A DNA stretch of 64,000 nt from Humitalea rosea (GCF_003253705.1 NZ_QKYU01000002.1:62001-126000), one strand, 5' to 3'. Numbered from the stretch's first letter, positions 17,826 to 28,630 are shown. Notes: generated by a model from the letters alone, not told the origin. Numbers and translations are program-made.

Positions 17826-19661
17826 GTGCCGACGACCATCGCCTATATTACCGTGTCGCTCGAACTCACCCTCGCCGGGGTGCAATGCTGGTTCTGGTGG
17901 CAGGATCGGACGCAGCGGGCGCTCGCGGATTGGACCCTGGCCCATTTGGTGGCCGCTGCGGGCATCCTGCTCATCGCACTGCGTGGCGAGGTCCCGGATG
18001 TTCTTTCGATCGATATCGCCAATGCGATGATCATCCTGGGTTACGGCCTGATCTGTACCGGGGTGCGGCGGTTCGAGGGACGCGCGGCGAGCATGGTGCC
18101 CGCCCTTCTCGCCACCCTCGTCTGGCTTGCCGCCTGCCGTACCGATTTCGTCTCCGAGAGCCTCGATGCCCGGATCGTGCTGATGTCGGTGATCGGGGCT
18201 CTGTTCTCGGCTTTGCCCGCCGCCGATCTGCGCCGCCCTCGGCCGGGGGTGAATCTGCCCTCGCGGCGGCCGCTGTTCCTGATGCTCATCCTGACCGCCG
18301 CCGGGCTTGGCGTCCGCGGGGCGCTGGCGGTGGTCTTCCCCGTTGAGGTCGCCCCCTCCGGACTGCCGGAAAGCGTCTGGCTCTACGCCGTGATCGCGCC
18401 GATCCTGATGCTGCGGGCCGCCACCTCCATCCTGCTGATCTCCCTGTCGCGGGAAGCGGCCGAGGCCCGGGTCCATGCCGCCATCGCCGAAACCCGCGAC
18501 CGCGCCGACCAGGCCAATGCCCGCAAATCCCGCTTCCTCGCCCGGATGAGCCACGAGCTGCGGACCCCGCTCAACGGGGTGCTCGGCATGGCGCAGGTGC
18601 TGGCCGACGACCCGACCCTGAACGATACCCATCGCGCCCGCGCCGCGGTCATCACCCAGGCGGGGCGGCATCTCCTCGGGATCGTAAACGACCTGCTGGA
18701 TATCGAGCGGGTGGAAACCGGGCGGATCGAGCTATCCTCCCAGCCCATCGATATCGGGCAGCTTCTGGCCGAGACCCCGGCGCTGATCGGGGTGCAGGCC
18801 GAGGCCAAGGGACTTCTGCTGACGGTCGAGCTGGATGCGGCCCTGCCGGCGGGGGTCCATGCCGATCCCCTGCGGGTGCGGCAGATGGTGCTGAACCTGC
18901 TCGGCAATGCCGTGAAGTTCACGCCGGCCGGGGGCGCCGTCACGCTATCCGCCAGCGCCCAGGATGGGGTGGTCCGGATCGCGGTGACCGATACCGGGCC
19001 CGGCGTGGCCGAGGAACTGCGCGGCCGGCTGTTCCAGGATTACGCCCGCGGTGTGGGGACGGGGGGGATCGAGGGCAGCGGCCTTGGCCTGTCCATCACC
19101 GCGGCCCTGGCCCGCGCCATGGGCGGCACCGTGGGCTGGGAGCCGGGGCCGAACGGGCACGGCAGCGTTTTCGTGCTGTCGCTGCCGCTGCCCACCTCGC
19201 CGCTGGCCGCCGCCTTCCCAATCGTGCCGCCGGCCCCGTCGCGCCGGTCATCGATGACGGTGCTGGTGGTCGATGACGTCACCGCCAACCGGCGGGTGGT
19301 CGAGGCCCTGCTGGCGCGGGAGGGTCATGCCGTGATCCATGCCGCCTCCGGCGAGGCCGCCCTTGACCTGCTGCGGGACGGCCCGGTGCCGGATCTGGTC
19401 CTGATGGACCTGGATATGCCGCAGATGGATGGCTACGCGACCACGGCGCGGATCCGTCAGCTCACGGGCCCTGCGGCGCGGATCATCATCATCGCGGTGA
19501 CCGGGCACACCCATCCGATGGAAGTCCGCGCCTGCCTCGCGGCCGGGATGGATGGGCACCTTGCCAAGCCGATCGACCCGGAGGAGCTGAACCAGAAGCT
19601 GGATCAGCTGGCAGCCCCGGCGGTCGCGCAGGCGGCGAAGCCCCGCATCATGGCCGGCTGA
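17826..19661 (+). CDS. Hybrid sensor histidine kinase with receiver domain
   Basis: About 611 residues. The first 215 residues hold about six hydrophobic segments and no recognisable ligand domain. A short coiled coil follows, then the HisKA dimerisation domain with the phospho-accepting histidine in ARMSHELRTPLNG (about residue 240). The ATPase domain has N box NLLGNAVKF, G1 VTDTGPGV and G2 GSGLGLSI, and the C-terminal receiver domain has the phospho-aspartate in VLMDLDMPQMDGY and the lysine in AKPID. I prefer the GTG at 17826 because GGAGA lies six bases upstream; GTG codons at 17799 and 17814 are also in frame. No response regulator with an output domain is adjacent, so the phosphorelay partner is elsewhere. 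Confidence 0.9.
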   Translation: MPTTIAYITVSLELTLAGVQCWFWWQDRTQRALADWTLAHLVAAAGILLIALRGEVPDVLSIDIANAMIILGYGLICTGVRRFEGRAASMVPALLATLVWLAACRTDFVSESLDARIVLMSVIGALFSALPAADLRRPRPGVNLPSRRPLFLMLILTAAGLGVRGALAVVFPVEVAPSGLPESVWLYAVIAPILMLRAATSILLISLSREAAEARVHAAIAETRDRADQANARKSRFLARMSHELRTPLNGVLGMAQVLADDPTLNDTHRARAAVITQAGRHLLGIVNDLLDIERVETGRIELSSQPIDIGQLLAETPALIGVQAEAKGLLLTVELDAALPAGVHADPLRVRQMVLNLLGNAVKFTPAGGAVTLSASAQDGVVRIAVTDTGPGVAEELRGRLFQDYARGVGTGGIEGSGLGLSITAALARAMGGTVGWEPGPNGHGSVFVLSLPLPTSPLAAAFPIVPPAPSRRSSMTVLVVDDVTANRRVVEALLAREGHAVIHAASGEAALDLLRDGPVPDLVLMDLDMPQMDGYATTARIRQLTGPAARIIIIAVTGHTHPMEVRACLAAGMDGHLAKPIDPEELNQKLDQLAAPAVAQAAKPRIMAG

Positions 19662-19678
19662 GGCCGGATGCGGAGGTT

Positions 19679-19794
19679 GGAGCATTTTCAAGTCGGGTGG
19701 AGTCACCCGACGGCTCGGAAAATGCGACAAAACAACGAGCCAGAGCGGCTGACGTGAGCGCAAGCGAACGGAAACCGCTCTGGGTGGCCGGCTC
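19679..19794. repeat. Dispersed palindromic intergenic repeat, alphaproteobacterial type
   Basis: Two adjacent stem-loops. The first pairs GCATTTTC (19682-19689) with GAAAATGC (19718-19725), and inside it GTCGGGTG (19692-19699) pairs with CACCCGAC (19704-19711). The second pairs CCAGAGCGG (19740-19748) with CCGCTCTGG (19775-19783), flanked by GAGCC and GGCTC. A linker containing GACAAAACAA joins them. The pattern GAGCATTTTC, inner palindrome, GAAAATGC, GACAAAACAA, then an AGAGC stem matches, from memory, a short palindromic repeat scattered through intergenic DNA of Rhizobiales and related genomes. Only one copy is in this window. Confidence 0.65.
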
Positions 19795-19878
19795 ATCCTC
19801 ATCCCGCCGCCAAACCGGGGGCGAGGCAGGCGATTCTCCCCTACAGTCCGGGCCTGTCCCGTTTCGCAAGGCCCCCCG

Positions 19879-20859
19879 ATGACACAGATCACCCGCCGTT
19901 CCGCTTTGGCGCTGCCGGCCGCTTTGCTGCCGCTTGCGGCCCGCGCGCAGGCGCCCTGGCCGAACCAGGCGGTGAAGATCGTCGTGCCCTTCGCGGCCGG
20001 CGGCAGCACCGATGTCTCGACCCGCATGCTGGCGCCGAAGATGCAGCAGATGCTCGGCCAGTCGGTGGTGATCGACAACCGCTCCGGCGCCGGCGGCACC
20101 ATCGGCTCGGCCGCGGTCGCGAAGGCGGCGCCGGATGGCTACACCTTCCTGATGGGGACGATCTCGACCCATGTGCTGGCGGTCGGCCTCTATGGCCCGC
20201 GCCTGCCCTATGACCCGGAGAAGGATTTCATCGCCGTCGCGCCGACCGTGATGGTGCCGATCTGCATCACCGTGCACCCCTCGCTGGGGGTGACCGACCT
20301 TGCCGGCTTCATCGCGCTGCTGCGGGCCAATCCGGGGAAATACGCCTATGGCACCGGCGGCGCCGGCGGCTCGGCGCATATCGGGGCGGTGGCGTTCCTG
20401 AATGCCATCGGCGCCGAGGCGACCCATGTTCCCTATCGCGGCAGCGGGCCGATGCTGTCGGACATGCTGGGCGGTCAGGTCGCCGCGTGTTTCGACACGC
20501 CGGCGCTGATCGCGCCGCATCATCAGGCCGGGCGGCTGCGCTGCCTCGCGGTCGCGACCGCGGCGCGCTCGGGCCTGATGCCGGATGTGCCGACGGCGGC
20601 CGAGGCGGGGCTGCCGGGCTACAAGGCTTATTCCTGGTTCGGCCTCTTCGCCCCGGCCGGCACCCCCGCGCCGATCGTCGCGCGCATGAATGAGGTGACC
20701 CGCACGGCGCTGCTGGAGCCCGCGACCGCCGCCCGCTTCGTGGAGCAGGACCTGCCCCCCATCGCCGAGGGCAGCCCCGAGCAATTCGCGGCCTTCCTGC
20801 ATCAGGAGTTGGCGGATTGGGTGCCGGTGGTGCGGGCCAGCGGCGCCACGGCGGGCTGA
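19879..20859 (+). CDS. Bug-family tripartite tricarboxylate transporter receptor
   Basis: A 326-residue periplasmic solute-binding protein of the Bug/TctC family. An N-terminal export signal with paired arginines (TRRSALALPAALLPLAARAQA) precedes the mature part. Hallmarks are WPNQAVKIVVPFAAGGSTDV, VIDNRSGAGGTIG and PDGYTFLMG. These proteins bind carboxylates such as citrate, nicotinate or aromatic acids and deliver them to a TctAB-type permease. No permease genes are in the window, so this is an orphan receptor. The gene follows the palindromic repeat and converges on rho. Confidence 0.93.
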   Translation: MTQITRRSALALPAALLPLAARAQAPWPNQAVKIVVPFAAGGSTDVSTRMLAPKMQQMLGQSVVIDNRSGAGGTIGSAAVAKAAPDGYTFLMGTISTHVLAVGLYGPRLPYDPEKDFIAVAPTVMVPICITVHPSLGVTDLAGFIALLRANPGKYAYGTGGAGGSAHIGAVAFLNAIGAEATHVPYRGSGPMLSDMLGGQVAACFDTPALIAPHHQAGRLRCLAVATAARSGLMPDVPTAAEAGLPGYKAYSWFGLFAPAGTPAPIVARMNEVTRTALLEPATAARFVEQDLPPIAEGSPEQFAAFLHQELADWVPVVRASGATAG

Positions 20860-20862
20860 CGG

Positions 20863-20921
20863 AAAAGGGCGCCCGTCGCCGGGCGCCCCTGTCCACGCGA
20901 ACGGTGGCCCGTCGCCGGGCC
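20863..20921 (-). terminator. Tandem hairpins ending the rho transcript
   Basis: Two hairpins share the same loop core. GGCCCG (20906-20911) pairs with CGGGCC (20916-20921), and GGGCGCCCG (20867-20875) pairs with CGGGCGCCC (20880-20888), both with a four-base TCGC loop (GCGA on the minus strand). Reading from rho on the minus strand, the second hairpin is followed directly by TTTT (20866-20863). On the plus strand there is no U-run, so it serves rho better than the Bug gene. Confidence 0.7.
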
Positions 20922-20931
20922 CCCTGGTCGC

Positions 20932-22206
20932 TCAGGTATTCATCGCGTCGAAGAAATCCTGGTTGGTCTTGCTGTACTTCAGCTTGTCCAACAGGAACTC
21001 CATCGAATCCTGCGTGCCCATCGGGTTCAGGATGCGGCGCAGCACCCACATCTTCGACAGGCTGCCACGATCGACCAGCAGCTCTTCCTTGCGGGTGCCG
21101 GACTTGGTGATGTCGATCGCCGGGAAGACGCGCTTGTCCGAGAGCTTCCGGTCCAGGATGATTTCCGAGTTGCCGGTGCCCTTGAACTCTTCGAAGATCA
21201 CCTCGTCCATGCGGCTGCCGGTGTCGATCAGCGCGGTCGCGATGATGGTCAGCGACCCGCCTTCCTCGATATTGCGCGCGGCGCCGAAGAAGCGCTTGGG
21301 GCGCTGCAGCGCATTCGCGTCCACACCACCGGTCAGCACCTTGCCGGAGGACGGCACGACCGAGTTGTAGGCGCGCCCGAGCCGGGTGATCGAATCCAGC
21401 AGGATGACCACGTCCCGCTTGTGCTCGACCAGCCGCTTGGCCTTTTCCAGCACCATCTCCGTCACCTGGACGTGGCGGGTCGCCGGCTCGTCGAAGGTGG
21501 AGGCCACGACCTCGCCGCGCACGGTGCGGGCCATGTCGGTGACTTCTTCCGGGCGCTCATCGATCAGCAGCACCATGAGGAAGACCTCGGGGTGGTTGGC
21601 GCTGATGGATTTGGCGATGTTCTGCAGCATCACCGTCTTGCCGGTGCGCGGCGGGGCGACGATCAGCGCGCGCTGGCCCATGCCGATCGGGGCCACCAGG
21701 TCGATGACGCGGTGGGTGTTGTCCTTGGTCGGACCCTTGCCGACGCTCTCGACCTCGGCATTCTCCATCTTCAACCGGCGCGTCGGGTAGAGCGGCGTCA
21801 GATTGTCGAAGTTGATGCGGTGCTTCAGCGCGTCGGGCGGCTCGAAGTTGACGGTATTGACCTTGAGCAGGGCGAAATAGCGCTCGCCATCCTTGGGCGC
21901 GCGGATCTGGCCCTCGACCGTATCGCCGGTCCGCAGCGAGAAGCGCCGGACCTGGGCGGGCGAGACATAGATGTCGTCGGGGCCGGGGAGGAAGTTTGCC
22001 TGCGGGCTGCGGAGGTAGCCGAAGCCGTCGGGGAGGATTTCGAGGGTGCCGTCACCGTGGATCGCCTGGTCTTTCTCGGCCAGGGTCTTGAGGATGGCGA
22101 ACATCATGTCCTGCTTGCGCAGGGCCGAAGCCCCCTCGATTTGCAGGTTTTCGGCGAAGGCCAGTAGATCGGCCGGGGTCTTCGCCTTGAGGTCTGAAAG
22201 ATGCAT
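20932..22206 (-). CDS. rho: Transcription termination factor Rho
   Basis: A 424-residue hexameric RNA-DNA helicase. The N-terminal Rho domain ([19 protein letters not shown]) is followed by the cold-shock-like RNA-binding domain ([16 protein letters not shown]) and a RecA-type motor with Walker A APPRTGKT and Walker [17 protein letters not shown], plus [16 protein letters not shown]. Length and sequence are standard. I chose the ATG at 22206 because homologues begin MHLSDLK; the open frame upstream to 22383 would start inside the predicted promoter. It lies downstream of hemJ and has its own promoter and a leader of about 140 bases. Confidence 0.97.
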   Translation of the reverse strand: MHLSDLKAKTPADLLAFAENLQIEGASALRKQDMMFAILKTLAEKDQAIHGDGTLEILPDGFGYLRSPQANFLPGPDDIYVSPAQVRRFSLRTGDTVEGQIRAPKDGERYFALLKVNTVNFEPPDALKHRINFDNLTPLYPTRRLKMENAEVESVGKGPTKDNTHRVIDLVAPIGMGQRALIVAPPRTGKTVMLQNIAKSISANHPEVFLMVLLIDERPEEVTDMARTVRGEVVASTFDEPATRHVQVTEMVLEKAKRLVEHKRDVVILLDSITRLGRAYNSVVPSSGKVLTGGVDANALQRPKRFFGAARNIEEGGSLTIIATALIDTGSRMDEVIFEEFKGTGNSEIILDRKLSDKRVFPAIDITKSGTRKEELLVDRGSLSKMWVLRRILNPMGTQDSMEFLLDKLKYSKTNQDFFDAMNT

Positions 22207-22354
22207 TGACGCGTCCGGATGGTCGGAGGGGGAGCGCGGGGGGCCTTCCTGTGGATCGCCGGTTCGCCCCGGGCGGGGGCCGACGATCGAATGAACCCGC
22301 GGATGAGGTAGGAGAAGGGCGGCACGGACGGCCGCTCCCATAGGAAGCCCTTTG

Positions 22355-22383
22355 AAACTAGGTGCCCCCGCTGCCCGCGTCAA
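22355..22383 (-). promoter_or_regulatory. Putative rho promoter
   Basis: On the minus strand TTGACG (22383-22378) and TAGTTT (22360-22355) are 17 bases apart and lie in the gap just after the hemJ stop. The start point would be near 22348, leaving about 140 untranslated bases before the rho ATG. A long leader would fit the autoregulation by premature termination known for rho in other bacteria. Confidence 0.55.
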
Positions 22384-22389
22384 CGGCTC

Positions 22390-22836
22390 TCAGAACGGGC
22401 GGGCGATGACCATGACGACAATGATGATCAGCAACAGGCTCGGCACTTCATTGGCGATCCGCCAGTAACGTTCGGTATGGGGCCGCTCGTCCCGCGCGAA
22501 GGCACTGCGCCCGGCGGCCTGATGCATATGCACGGCGGTCATCAGGATCACCGCCAGCAGCTTGGTATGCCACCAGCCGGCCCGCCAATCGATCACGCCG
22601 GGGGTGGCGACCAGGGTCAGCCCCATGGCCCAGGCCGCGATCATCGAGGGGTTCATGATCGCCCGCAGCAGCCGGCGCTCCATGGTCTTGAAGGTCTCGC
22701 TGGTCGTGGAACCCACCGGTTCGGCCATGTGGTAGATGAACAGCCGCGGCAGATAGAAGATCCCCGCCATCCAGGTGATCACCGCGATCACATGCAGCGA
22801 CTTCACCCAAGGGTAGAGCGGCAGCAGCCAGTCCAT
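22390..22836 (-). CDS. hemJ: Protoporphyrinogen IX oxidase HemJ
   Basis: A 148-residue membrane protein with four hydrophobic segments. The HemJ (UPF0093) pattern includes LHVIAVITWMAGIFYLPRLF, whose histidine is essential in the family, and WWHTKLLAVILMTAVH. HemJ oxidises protoporphyrinogen IX to protoporphyrin IX, the step before ferrochelatase, and hemH lies two genes upstream in the same operon. The ATG at 22836 overlaps the stop codon of the HAD gene by one base (TGATG). Family and pathway context agree well. Confidence 0.94.
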   Translation of the reverse strand: MDWLLPLYPWVKSLHVIAVITWMAGIFYLPRLFIYHMAEPVGSTTSETFKTMERRLLRAIMNPSMIAAWAMGLTLVATPGVIDWRAGWWHTKLLAVILMTAVHMHQAAGRSAFARDERPHTERYWRIANEVPSLLLIIIVVMVIARPF

Positions 22837-23495
22837 CACCAGGCCTCCTGCAAGCCCAGCAGCCCAGGCAGTTCCGCCATGGCGCGGAACACCTGCGCGC
22901 CCGCCGCGGCCAAGCCATCGCCCTCGCCCGGATGGGCCAGCCCCAGCACCCGGCAGCCGGCGGCGCGGGCGGAGCGGACGCCGGCCAGGCTGTCCTCCAC
23001 CACCACGCAGTCGCGCGGGGCGGCGCCGCAGGCGCGGGCGGCGGCGATCCACAGATCGGGCCAGGGCTTGGGCCGCGCCACATCCTCGAAGGAGAAGGCC
23101 CGGTCCAGGAAGACCTCGTGCAGCCCCAGCGCGGGCAGCTTGATCGCAAGTTCGATGCGGGAGGAGTTGGAGGCGCAGGCGACCGGTATCCCGGCCGCAT
23201 GGACCACCATCACCGCCGCCACCGCCCCCGGCATGGCGTCCACGCCCACCGACAGCCGGGTCGCGATCCGGGCCGAGAGCATCCTGCCCCAGCCGCGCGG
23301 CAAGGGGCCGCAACGGGCCTCGATCAGCGGCACCATGTCGGGCAAAGCGAGGCCGAGGAAGGTCTCCCGCGCCTCCACCCCGTCCATCGGCCAGCCGCGC
23401 AGCGACAAATCCTCGGCCACCAGCCGGTTCACCGTGCCCTCGGTATCCGCCAGGACGCCGTCGCAATCGAACAGGACGGCTGAGGGACGGGTCAT
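22836..23495 (-). CDS. HAD-superfamily phosphatase/phosphoglucomutase-like protein
   Basis: A 219-residue HAD hydrolase with the nucleophile motif LFDCDGVLADTE, motif II in ACASNSSR, and motifs III/IV in RPKPWPDLW and VVEDSLAGVRSARAAG. The layout with a helical cap after motif I puts it in the subfamily of beta-phosphoglucomutase, phosphoglycolate phosphatase and sugar phosphatases. It is sandwiched with overlaps between hemH and hemJ, which shows cotranscription but does not prove a role in haem synthesis. Substrate unknown. Confidence 0.87.
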   Translation of the reverse strand: MTRPSAVLFDCDGVLADTEGTVNRLVAEDLSLRGWPMDGVEARETFLGLALPDMVPLIEARCGPLPRGWGRMLSARIATRLSVGVDAMPGAVAAVMVVHAAGIPVACASNSSRIELAIKLPALGLHEVFLDRAFSFEDVARPKPWPDLWIAAARACGAAPRDCVVVEDSLAGVRSARAAGCRVLGLAHPGEGDGLAAAGAQVFRAMAELPGLLGLQEAW

Positions 23496-24598
23496 GCCGC
23501 GGCCCGCGCCGGGGCGTTGGCGGCGATGCGGCCATGCGGGCAGTCGGCATGCACCTTCGGGCACTGCCGCCCGCCGGCGAAGGAGCAAAGGCTGCGCCCG
23601 CCCTCCAGCGCCCGCCGCGCCAGCCCGGCCAGGGCGGCGATGAAGGCGGGGTCGCTGTTCTGCGCCGGCACCCGGAAATAGCCGGGGACGCCGTGCTTCT
23701 CCGCGACCTCGCGGTATTCCACATCCAGCTCCACCAGCGTCTCCGAATGCTCGGAGACGAAGGCGATCGGGCAGACCAGCAAGGCCACGCCCTCGTGCCC
23801 GGCGCGTTCGATCTCGGCCTCGGTGGAGGGGGTGATCCATTTCTGCGGGGTGGCGCGGGACTGGTAGCAGACGAGGTGGTCCAGCCCCTCGATGTGCAGG
23901 TTGGACACCACCTGCGCGACCGTCCGCTCGATCTGCCATTGGTAGGGATCGCCGGCCTCCACGATGCTCTCCGGCAGGCCATGGGCGCTGAACAGCACTC
24001 GCAGCGGGGTCTCGGGCGGCAGGGCGGCGCGGGCGGCGGCATAGGAGTCCGTCACCAGCCGGGCGGTGGCCTGGGCATAGCCCGGGTCGGAATGCCAGCA
24101 GCACAGTGTCGTGGTCGGGATCGAAAAACCGGCCTTGGCGCAGGCCGTGGTCCAGTCATCGGCCGAGGAGCCGGTCGTGGTGGTGCTGAACTGCGGATAG
24201 AGCGGCAGCAGCAGCACCTCCTCCGGCGCCCAGGCCATCACCTCGCGCAGCGTCTCCTCGGCGAAGGGGTGCCAGTAGCGCATGGCGATGAAGCAGCGCG
24301 CGTCCAGATCCGGCTGCAAGGCGGCCTCCAGCGCCTCGGCCTGCCCCTGGGTCAGCTCCAGCAAGGGCGATTTGCCCCCGAGGATGGCGTAATTGGCCGT
24401 TGCCGCCTTGGTCCGCAGGGCGGCGATCAGCCAGCCGAGCCAGGGGCGCACCAGCCCCGGCACCCGCAGGATGGCCGGGTCGCGGAATAGATTGGTCAGG
24501 AACGGACGCACCGCCGCCGGGCTGTCCGGCCCGCCAAGGTTGAGCAGGACCACCGCGACGCGGCGGCGGTGTGGCGAAGGGGGAGGGGTGGCGTCCAT
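23492..24598 (-). CDS. hemH: Ferrochelatase, probably with an iron-sulfur cluster
   Basis: A 368-residue enzyme that inserts Fe(II) into protoporphyrin IX. Visible features are VVLLNLGGPDSPAAVRPFL, LLPLYPQFSTTTTG, the catalytic histidine in FSAHGLPESIV, and FVSEHSETLVELD. Near the C-terminus three cysteines occur as C-x7-C-x6-C (about residues 337, 345 and 352), and a CC pair is at about 166-167. This spread resembles bacterial ferrochelatases with a [2Fe-2S] cluster such as that of Caulobacter. I took the ATG at 24598 (MDATPPPSP); the frame is open to 24634. It is the first gene of hemH-HAD-hemJ. Confidence 0.95.
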   Translation of the reverse strand: MDATPPPSPHRRRVAVVLLNLGGPDSPAAVRPFLTNLFRDPAILRVPGLVRPWLGWLIAALRTKAATANYAILGGKSPLLELTQGQAEALEAALQPDLDARCFIAMRYWHPFAEETLREVMAWAPEEVLLLPLYPQFSTTTTGSSADDWTTACAKAGFSIPTTTLCCWHSDPGYAQATARLVTDSYAAARAALPPETPLRVLFSAHGLPESIVEAGDPYQWQIERTVAQVVSNLHIEGLDHLVCYQSRATPQKWITPSTEAEIERAGHEGVALLVCPIAFVSEHSETLVELDVEYREVAEKHGVPGYFRVPAQNSDPAFIAALAGLARRALEGGRSLCSFAGGRQCPKVHADCPHGRIAANAPARAAA

Positions 24599-24749
24599 GA
24601 GGGGGGGATGTGCCACCGCGCGCGGCTTGGTCAAGGCGCGTTTTGGCGATGCCGCCCTTGATCCTTGGCAGTTGCATCCGGGGGCGGTGCCCCCTAGGTG
24701 ACGGCGGGTGGGATCGACGCCCCGCCACCACTATCGATGTGATCCCGAT

Positions 24750-25316
24750 ATGACCCATAATGAATCCAATCCGACCCACGACCAGGTGCCTGAAGGCGCG
24801 GCCTCGGCCGAGCACACGGCGCTGATCGAGACGCCCGAGCAGCGCATTGCGACGCTTGAGGCGGAGGTGGCCACCATGAAGGACCGCTGGCTCCGCGCCG
24901 AGGCCGAGACCGCCAATGTCCGTGCCCGCGCCACCAAGGACATCCAGGACGCCCGCGCCTATGCGGTGCAGAAATTCGCCTCCGACGTGGCCGAGGCGGC
25001 CGAGAACCTGGCCCGCGGCCTCGCCGCTTTGCCGGCCGAGGCCCCCGGCGAGCCGGAACTGCTGCAGAAGATGCGCGGCGGCTTCTCCGGCATCGAGAAG
25101 GCCTTCATCGCCATGCTGGAACGCCATGGCGTGAAGCGGGAGGATGCGACCGGCAAGCCCTTCGACCCCGCCCTGCACCAGGCGATGGCCGAACAGCCCG
25201 CCCCCCCGGGCGTGGCCCCCGGTACTGTGATTCATGCCTATAGCGCGGCCTGGAGCCTGCACGGACGCCTGTTGCGCCCGGCCATGGTGGTGGTGGCGGC
25301 CCAGCCAGGCCAATGA
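24750..25316 (+). CDS. grpE: Nucleotide exchange factor GrpE
   Basis: A 188-residue protein. A disordered acidic N-terminus is followed by the long coiled-coil helix (RIATLEAEVATMKDRWLRAEAE, then RATKDIQDARAYAVQKFA) and the C-terminal beta domain (FDPALHQAMAEQP and VIHAYSAAWSLHGRLLRPAMVVV). GrpE releases ADP from DnaK during the chaperone cycle, and dnaK and dnaJ follow on the same strand. I chose the ATG at 24750 (MTHNESN). The usual hrcA repressor gene is not upstream; hemH is there, facing away. Confidence 0.94.
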   Translation: MTHNESNPTHDQVPEGAASAEHTALIETPEQRIATLEAEVATMKDRWLRAEAETANVRARATKDIQDARAYAVQKFASDVAEAAENLARGLAALPAEAPGEPELLQKMRGGFSGIEKAFIAMLERHGVKREDATGKPFDPALHQAMAEQPAPPGVAPGTVIHAYSAAWSLHGRLLRPAMVVVAAQPGQ

Positions 25317-25483
25317 CGTGGCTTGATGGCCGCTTGCATGGAAAAGAGGCAGTTTAACTGAGCCGAGGCCTTGTCGCCGGGCGTCCGCCTGAATACATCG
25401 CCTCTATATCAACCCGATCCGCGAGGGGTCGCGTCCGGTGCCTCTACGGGCCGCCGCCGACCGCCGCACAGGAGCAGACGGAC

Positions 25484-27400
<1,917 letters not shown>

Positions 27401-27420
27401 CCTGGACACCGACCGACGCC

Positions 27421-27463
27421 GCACCCGGCTCCCGAACAGGGGCCGGGTGCTTGTCTGTTCGGG
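27421..27463 (+). other. Interlocking inverted repeats between dnaK and dnaJ
   Basis: Two perfect 9-bp inverted repeats overlap. GCACCCGGC (27421-27429) pairs with GCCGGGTGC (27442-27450), and CCCGAACAG (27431-27439), which lies in the loop of the first, pairs with CTGTTCGGG (27455-27463), which lies downstream. In RNA this can form either of two exclusive hairpins or an H-type pseudoknot. It sits 21 bases after the dnaK stop and 31 bases before the dnaJ start. There is no U-run, so plain termination is unlikely; attenuation or mRNA processing that sets the DnaK:DnaJ ratio is an inference. Confidence 0.75.
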
Positions 27464-27493
27464 GCGCCGAAGCGCCTCCTTGCTGCGGATAAC

Positions 27494-28630
27494 ATGATGG
27501 CCAAGCGCGATTTTTACGAGATCCTCGGCACTAGCCGGGACGCGAGCGATGAGGACCTGAAGAAGGCCTATCGCAAACTCGCCATGCAGTGGCACCCCGA
27601 TCGCAATCACGGCAACAAGGACGCCGAGCCGAAGTTCAAGGAATTGAACGAGGCCTATGATGTGCTGAAGGACCCGGAGCGGCGCGCCGCCTATGACCAA
27701 TACGGTCATGCGGCCTTCGACGCCGCCGGTCGCGGCGGCGCGGGCAGCCCCTTCGGCGGTGGCGCCTTCGAGGACATCTTCGAGGAGATGTTCGGCCGTT
27801 TCGGCGGGCGCGGGCAGCGGCAATCCACCGGCCGCGGCGCCGATCTGCGGCAGGAAATCCAGATCACCCTGGAAGAGGCCTTCGCCGGCGCGAAGAAGAC
27901 CATCCGGGTGCCAAGCTCGGTGCAATGCGAGACCTGTTCCGGCTCGGGTGCGGAGGGCGGCAAGGCCCAGGCCCAGACCTGCGGCACCTGCCAGGGTGCC
28001 GGCAAGGTGCGCCAGCAACAGGGCTTCTTCCTGGTCGAGCGCAGCTGCCCGACCTGCGGCGGCCAGGGCCGGATCATCAAGAACCCCTGCAAGGTCTGCG
28101 CCGGCAGCGGCCGCGTGCAGCGGGAGCGCAGCCTGTCCGTCACCATCCCCCCGGGCGTGGATGACGGGATGCGCATCCGCCTGACCGGGGAGGGCGAGGC
28201 CGGGCTGCGCGGCGCCCCCGCGGGCGATCTCTACGTCGATATCGGCGTGCGGCCGCATGAGCTGTTCCAGCGGCAGGAGAACAACATCTTCGTCCACGTG
28301 CCGCTGCGGATGAGCCAGGCCGCGCTCGGGGGCGCGGTCGAGGTGCCGGTCATCGATGGTGGCCGCGCCAAGGTCACCATCCCCGCCGGCACCCAGACGG
28401 GCGACCAGTTCCGTCTGCGCGGCAAGGGCTTCTCCGTGCTGCGTTCGGCCAGCCGTGGCGACATGTTCGTCAAGGTGGCGGTGGAAACCCCGCAGAACCT
28501 GAATGCGAAGCAGCGTGAGTTGCTGGAGCAATTTGAGGCGGAGGCGACCAAGGGCGGCCGCAGCAGCCCCGAGGCCGAGGGCTTCTTCGCCAAGGTCTCG
28601 GCGTTCTGGGAGGGGCTGGCCGGGCGCTGA
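27494..28630 (+). CDS. dnaJ: Chaperone protein DnaJ (Hsp40)
   Basis: A 378-residue class I J-protein. The J domain has HPD in [13 protein letters not shown], followed by a glycine/phenylalanine-rich region. Four zinc-binding repeats follow ([24 protein letters not shown] and CKVCAGSG), then the C-terminal substrate-binding and dimer region. It stimulates the DnaK ATPase and delivers substrates. Two adjacent ATG codons (27494 and 27497) can serve as the start; homologues begin MAKRDFY, which favours the second. Confidence 0.97.
   Translation: MMAKRDFYEILGTSRDASDEDLKKAYRKLAMQWHPDRNHGNKDAEPKFKELNEAYDVLKDPERRAAYDQYGHAAFDAAGRGGAGSPFGGGAFEDIFEEMFGRFGGRGQRQSTGRGADLRQEIQITLEEAFAGAKKTIRVPSSVQCETCSGSGAEGGKAQAQTCGTCQGAGKVRQQQGFFLVERSCPTCGGQGRIIKNPCKVCAGSGRVQRERSLSVTIPPGVDDGMRIRLTGEGEAGLRGAPAGDLYVDIGVRPHELFQRQENNIFVHVPLRMSQAALGGAVEVPVIDGGRAKVTIPAGTQTGDQFRLRGKGFSVLRSASRGDMFVKVAVETPQNLNAKQRELLEQFEAEATKGGRSSPEAEGFFAKVSAFWEGLAGR

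Noticed and set aside
25317-25483. Heat-shock (sigma-32) promoter before dnaK
   Set aside because: CTTG occurs at 25370 and a TATAT near 25405, but the distance between them is too large and no other pair fits.
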